In this document: positions 58,948-64,000 of the stretch, piece by piece
Layout of the letters: every line of letters starts with the position of its first letter
How positions within the stretch are numbered: the first letter of the stretch is position 1
Origin: Aurifilum marmelostoma
Lineage: Eukaryota > Ascomycota > Sordariomycetes > Diaporthales > Cryphonectriaceae
Reading direction: 5' to 3'
Assembly: GCA_027559495.1 (NCBI GenBank)
Contig: JAMXSV010000019.1
Span: 868,001 to 932,000, forward strand
Length of the DNA: 64,000 bases
Made by a program: the position numbers and the translations under genes
The notes under the pieces: model-generated
Seen by the model: only the letters and a program-made list of their open reading frames with translations
Databases searched by the model: none
What the model was told of the DNA's origin: nothing

Positions 58948-59906
58948 TCACATCTTCTCAACAGCCGTGGGAAAGACCTCGTGTTCCCTCACATCCAGTA
59001 CAATCATGTGGCCTGGACTATGGGCCATAATTGTGCCCTCCAGCCCTGCCATCTCAACCGCATTCTGCGGAGTTACGCCACAGCCCCAAAAAACGGGCAC
59101 GTATCCCTCCTCGCTCTCGTCAAATGGGTGGGTACTTCCATCCAGCTTCAGACTCTGGTCACCCCATTGAGGCTGCGTAATATCGTCGATGCCTATTTTA
59201 TTTGCTGCGTCCCAGCCCCACGCGATGGGTTCACCATGGGTAGCCACGTACGGGCGAGTGATGTTGCGGACTTTTTCAATATCCTGCACCTTGTATGGGC
59301 GCATGGAGACGACGTATGTCGCGCCGGTGAATACGCCTGCGGGACACAGAGGAATGTTGGTTCTGTACATGGGCACGTTGCGCCCTTGGATCTGGTGTCG
59401 GGGGGCAGACCAGCAGCGCCCAGCGCCGACTCGAAGCTGTAGGAGCACCCAATCACGAAGCCGACATGATCATCCGTCCACATAGACGCAATGTCAAGCA
59501 CGTCACCACCATCAGCGTGTCCATTCTTGTAGAGCCTATATTTGGGAAAGTCGTGGCGTAGATCGATATCTTCAGCCACCGGCAGCACCACCTCATCTAC
59601 TTGCGTTTGGCCATCTCCCCTTTCCCCGCTCGAGACAGTTGCGTGGACAGGTGCTTTGAGGTGAGACCGCAACAAGGTTGCATCGCCTGGCGTTGCAGAC
59701 TCGGCCACGAGAGGGCAGGGAACGGGGTTGCGAGCGCACAGCAGACGAAAGTCGTTCGCATATCGGGAGGGCAGGACGATTAGATTTGCTTGGAGATAAG
59801 ATGGGGCAACGCCGGCCGTCACGCTGGTGAGGGTCTTGTTTCATGCCGCCAGACGGGCAGAGAGTCCCGTTGGATATTTCTGTTCGAGAATCTGGTCGAT
59901 CGCCAT
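58948..59906 (-). pseudogene. DUF1445-type putative hydro-lyase/D-glutamate cyclase, broken by a stop and a frameshift
   Basis: Members act as hydro-lyases or D-glutamate cyclases in small-molecule catabolism. Strong family segments are TAGVAPSYLQANLIVLP, FRLLCARNPVPCPL, HVGFVIGCSYSFESAL, GRNVPMYRTNIPL, MRPYKVQDIE and, near the end, HSPGHMIVLDVREH. Two lesions interrupt the frame. An in-frame TGA at 59841-59843 falls where the family continues from ARLA into the conserved region, and a CGA to TGA change would explain it. At G6 run 59400-59405 one base is missing to connect AGLPP to RHQIQGRN. With the base restored, 59906-58948 is 320 codons, the normal size. Starting at the downstream GTG at 59822 would avoid the stop but is not a typical start. 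It lies 1.35 kb from the AT-rich block, so leakage of RIP-like mutation is possible; a sequencing error is an alternative for the frameshift. Confidence 0.75.
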
Positions 59907-60340
59907 GGCGAGTGTGAATGGAGTCGGCAGGCAGCGGGCGGCAAAGTAATTGTTGACACACTCTAGATTTGGAGTAGCACCTTATAGTATTTCATTCAAA
60001 TGTTAGGTGTGATTGGAGACGGAAGCCGCCTTCATATTAGGACACACAGGTCGTGCCGAACTGGCTGTAACTCGGTGACCTTGTTCGATCCGGGGACCGG
60101 CTCATGAGGGGTATGGCTCTCGGTCAGATCGGCAGGGCTGCCGGGCATGCATGCCGGCGCGAAGCCTTATCAGCTGGTAGTGCTTGTTAGCCGCATACAC
60201 CTCCCCAGCTTTTCAACGGCTGTCGATGAACAGTACGTACTCATGATCATTAGTTACATTGGGACATATTGTGTTGCCATGCTTGTGCGGCTCAGAGCAC
60301 AGCAAGGTCAGAACAACTTGGAAAAGAGCTGAGTCGCATA
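59907..60340. other. Intergenic region, no gene seen
   Basis: Short stretch between the broken hydro-lyase gene and the small basic protein. No motif or RNA gene recognised. Confidence 0.4.
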
Positions 60341-60856
60341 CTAAACGAGGCCCCTCCTGGTCCGTCGACTGCCTCGACCCCCATGGTTGCCGTCAGCCTC
60401 GGGTTCGGGTCCTTGGCCCTGCCGAACAGCACTGCCGACATCTTTCTTGTGCTCTTCAATCTCCTCCTCCTTCTGTCTCAGCACCAGCTTCTCAAGTTTC
60501 TTGGTGTTCCTCGACCGGCCAGAGCGGGCGGTGCGGGGCTTGTAGATGGTTGCTCGGATCGCAGCTAGCTGTGCCTTGGCAAGAGGGTGCTCGGGGTCGT
60601 CGGCCATCTTCTTGAAGGCGGCGAGGGCCTGCTGTCGCTTCTTTTTCTTGTATGCCTTAGAGCGGGCTTTGCTCTTCTGAGACGTTTTGTGAACACTATT
60701 GTGGCCCTCGATGGACTGCAGCGGGATGTCTGCTTTCTTCGGACTGGGCGCGTCTGTTCTGCTCGGCGCGGGCGCAGGCGTAGGCGTGAGCTTGGGCTTG
60801 GACGCCCGCGTTACAGGGGCCATACTGGCTCTGGAACCAAAGATCGCCTTGAGCAT
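60341..60856 (-). CDS. Small basic hypothetical protein
   Basis: An uninterrupted 171-residue frame, not recognised. It has a Pro/Thr/Ser-rich N-terminal third, a Lys-rich centre (SKARSKAYKKKKRQQAL), a helix-forming segment (AAFKKMADDPEHPLAKAQLAAI) and a charged Lys/Glu helix (EKLVLRQKEEEIEEHKKD), ending with a Gly/Arg-rich tail. The composition suggests a nuclear or RNA-binding protein. Helix-like amphipathic patterning argues for coding, but it could be a chance frame close to a degenerate region, so confidence is limited. Confidence 0.4.
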   Translation of the reverse strand: MLKAIFGSRASMAPVTRASKPKLTPTPAPAPSRTDAPSPKKADIPLQSIEGHNSVHKTSQKSKARSKAYKKKKRQQALAAFKKMADDPEHPLAKAQLAAIRATIYKPRTARSGRSRNTKKLEKLVLRQKEEEIEEHKKDVGSAVRQGQGPEPEADGNHGGRGSRRTRRGLV

Positions 60857-61260
60857 GTAGCGGAATTCGACCTGGGTAAGCAGAAGGATCAGTGGACGGT
60901 TGCTGACGCCTCTCGTGGTCGCGTTCTGATGCCGCTGCGAAAGTGTTCAGCGCTTTTGGAGGTGAAATCAACAATAGTGTGGGGCGACAGATTCTAGTGA
61001 GGGAGCTTGAGGAGTACGTACCCTTTCCAGCGGAGTCAGAAAATCGCTGCACCTTCCCCGATGACTCAGCTCCTCCAGATACGGTATAGCAGCGTCCCCT
61101 CCTCTCAGATGGTCCCGACCCGGCTTAAGCCCTGGCTTCTCAGCTACAATCCCTCGGCCCCCTTCGCTCCCTTCCATTTGCCTTCTGTTTTGACCTCTCG
61201 TCCAGCCTTGCTAGCTGCCGCCTTACTTTCTGCAGAGCGCAGGCTAGGGGGTAGTCCTTA
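60857..61260. other. Intergenic region up to the AT-rich border
   Basis: Normal base composition continues to about 61,260 and then changes abruptly. No gene recognised. Confidence 0.4.
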
Positions 61261-64000
61261 AATTGAAGGGCTTAGGGGGGGGAAAGAGGGCTAAGCGCTA
61301 GTAGCCTAACTGCTATTTGCATTTATAAGGCTTAGCAAGGCAAGCTTTTATCTATTAGAAATATTATATTTCTATCCTATATTTATATATATATCCCTTT
61401 GCGCTTTATCTTATTTCTTATATAATAAGCTACTAGCCTATCTTTGCATTTTGCTACTTTTATAATACTCTAAGTATATCCTTTTATGCCTTAATTGCAG
61501 TGCTTTATACTATGCGTATATTCTTTTTCTGCTGCCTCCTTCTTAGGGAATTTTTATTTAGCTTGCACTTAGTCTAGCATTCTAAATCTTTTGCTATTAT
61601 ATTAACTAGCTTTAATCTATATAATAAGCTGTATAAAGACTAGTATATTGCGCTTTAATGCATCTAATATAATGCTTAAAGATAATAGAAGTATATAAGC
61701 AAAAGTTCTTTAAGCATAATATTCTATATAAGATAGCTTTAAGTATAGAGGCTAATTGCGCTTGAATATTTTCTAATTAGAATAGATATGCTTATTTTCT
61801 TATTCTATCTTAATTTCTAGCTTTTTAAGCTAACTTAATATTAGCTTTATATTTAAAAGGCATTTAGATATTAATTATAAGAAGCTTTAAGTAAAGATTA
61901 TTTAGGATAACTATATATCTAAAATTATTATTCTAAATTTTATTAATAATTATATTATGCTTTTAAGCTATTTTACTTAAATCTAGAACTTTATTCTTAA
62001 GATAAAGCGCAAAAGTATAATATATATTTCTATAGCAATTATAGTATTTAAGATATTAATTGCTGCTGCTAAAGCTAAGATTATAAGGCTTTAGAGGAAG
62101 GCTTTTGCTAGTATATTTATAATATATCTTGCTTGCTCCTAAGATATAAATAGTTCTCTTAATAATAAGCTACTTTAGAATATTATTAGAGTTAGTCTGC
62201 ATTTTTCTCTTCTGCTACCTCTTACTTCCCTGCTTATACTCTTAACTTGCTTATCCCTTTAAACTATGCTCCTTTTACTCTCCTGCCTGCAGCTTAACTA
62301 CCTATTTAGCCTTTGCAACTAGATTATATAACTAATATATCTATATAGTAGATTGCTATTATACTAAAAGAAAAGTAGGGTCTAAGAGATAATAGCAAAT
62401 ATAAAAAGGTATTAGCAATAGTTAAAGATTTTTAAAGACTTCTGCAAGCATTATAGAAGTATATAGATTATATTTTTATAGTATTATAGAACTAAGTTAT
62501 AATCTATATATACCTCTTTCTCTTTTTCCTAACTAATTGCTAATCTAAAATGCTATTTAGTATTTAGTAAGAGTATATTATATTATAGTTATAGCAAAAT
62601 AAGGGCTATCTAGGCAGCTAATATCTTAAGATTAGTATAACTCTAGTTTATAATAAATTAAAAAGAGCTACTATCCTAATTAGAATAAACTAAAAAAGAT
62701 ATATATTATAACTTAAATATTTAATAGGGGGTTCCTAATAAATCTAATTATAATCTAGTTTCGAGCTTAACCTTGCGCTTCTTCCTATTCTGCTTTTCTG
62801 CTTTATCTACTTTCTTATTGCTTAGGCTTAGCAGCAAAATGCATTCTAGATACCCTTTAAGCGCTTAGAGGATATAATATATTAGCTAATTATTAGCAAT
62901 AATAGCTTTACTATTCTAAAGTAGAAAAAGAAGATATTTAGTAAATATATAATAGCATTAGATTATATAGTCTTTAATCTACTTTAGTATTAGCTTTATA
63001 TAATTGCTAGCTATAAGAAGATAGCGCAGCTATATTTATTTTATATTAATGCTAGAGAGATTATTAATAGTAAGTTAGCTTTTTACTAACCCCCTCCCCC
63101 CCCCCCCCCTACTTAACTATATAATCTCTTTATCTTCCTGCCCTTTGCCTTCTCTCTCTTTATTATAATAAAGATTATAGTCTTATAAGCTTTAAATAAA
63201 GCATATAATTAATACTAAATGCTTCTAGATTATAAGAAATATAAAAGCAACTTTCTAGAAGAATTATTAAAGCTAGAATATTTAGGTTAACTTTCCAAAA
63301 ATGCACTTTAGCAAGCTTGCAGGATTAGAGAAAGCAATCTCTCTCTATAGCATCTTGCAGCATATTAATCCTAATGCCCCTATCTATCTTATATAATACT
63401 AAATTAGCAAGATTAAAATAGGCCCTACTATATAATAGCTCTTTAATAAAGTTAACTCCTTAAAAGCAAAAAGCGCTAATGCGTAAGAGACTAAGCAAGC
63501 AAAGGGCATAGTAAGATATTAGTAGGAATATTTCTATAAATAAGAGCTCCTAAAGCAGTAGGACTTATACTTCTAATAAACTATATAGCTATAGCAGAAA
63601 AATAATTATGCTAGCCTTTAAGGTCTGTAGGAGGACCCCTATTAGCACTATACTAGCTTGGGACTATATTTAAGGCTAGATATTAATAGGCTAATGCGCT
63701 TATAGGCACTAGCGATTATATTTAATAGAGTAGCAGAGGCTAAGTTGCTTAAGGCTATATAATAGCTAGTTTTCTATATAAAGGGCAGCTATGAATTGAT
63801 CTTGCAGCTATCTTGCGGCCTATTATTCCTAGCTTCTGCAAACTTAGGCTAGGAAGCCTAATTTGCAGCCCTGCAGATAACTAGTAAGGGCGACGAGACG
63901 ACCAACCTATGCTAGGATATAATCTTAATATAAGGAGAGCCCTAGGCGCCTATACTTGCCTCTAGTCCTATAGATAAAAAGGCAATAGATTCTAGGCTTA
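61261..64000. repeat. AT-rich block with RIP-like mutation, continuing past the window edge
   Basis: The base composition switches within a few tens of bases from mixed to strongly AT-rich. Stop codons are dense in all frames and no gene remains. CpA survives almost only as GCA and TpG almost only as TGC, while ACA, TCA, TGA and TGT are nearly absent. TpA is very abundant. This is what repeat-induced point mutation of CpA to TpA leaves behind, with an apparent sparing of C preceded by G. Such blocks are normally mutated transposons in heterochromatin. The original element cannot be named. A C-run lies near 63095-63110. Toward 63780-63960 the sequence becomes less AT-rich. Confidence 0.8.

Noticed and set aside
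1..64000. CRISPR arrays, riboswitches, bacterial-type operons
   Set aside because: No regularly spaced repeats or conserved riboswitch sequence were seen, and introns show this is a eukaryotic nuclear sequence.

Overview
This window is nuclear DNA from a filamentous ascomycete, most likely a Sordariomycete-type fungus (the class is an inference). The evidence is short introns of about 59-235 bp with GTRNGT donors and CTRAY-like branch sites near the acceptor, fungal gene families (Zn2Cys6 regulator, CYP505, OPT transporter, NWD-type NACHT/WD40 protein), an intron-bearing tRNA-Leu, and an AT-rich block at the right end that looks mutated by repeat-induced point mutation (RIP).

Layout, left to right. 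0-7 kb: a disordered protein with a C-terminal Cys/His motif, a mitochondrial NADH-cytochrome b5 reductase, an ECHDC3-like enoyl-CoA hydratase/isomerase (minus strand) and a degenerate RNase III-fold protein. 6.9-18.1 kb: three minus-strand genes in a row, namely a Zn2Cys6 regulator, a CYP505-type P450-reductase fusion and a stand-alone P450 whose heme domain resembles CYP505. They may form a small regulated oxidation module. 19.9-25.5 kb: a large Sec7/PH Arf-GEF of the Syt1 type. 25.5-38 kb: about 12.5 kb with no supportable gene, rich in microsatellites and homopolymers. 38-43.8 kb: an OPT oligopeptide transporter, an AlaX-type alanyl-tRNA editing protein and a conserved protein of unknown function.

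44.9-57.6 kb looks like a self/non-self recognition or cell-death island. It holds a NACHT-WD40 NLR-like protein (12 WD repeats), a divergently transcribed orphan protein with a coiled-coil tail, and an ankyrin-like protein fused to an intact subtilisin (S8) domain. In other fungi, NLRs and subtilases sit next to the death effectors they control, so this trio is the best candidate for an undescribed system here. It is followed by tRNA-Leu(CAG), a broken DUF1445 hydro-lyase gene, a small basic protein, and from about 61.26 kb an AT-rich block in which CpA survives almost only as GCA.

Six genes contain apparent frameshifts (ten homopolymer tracts), every one in a run of six or more G or C. Correcting only those runs restores the family-typical reading frame and makes every splice phase agree. 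This points to homopolymer length errors in the sequence, or less likely real decay, and affects how the protein models should be read.
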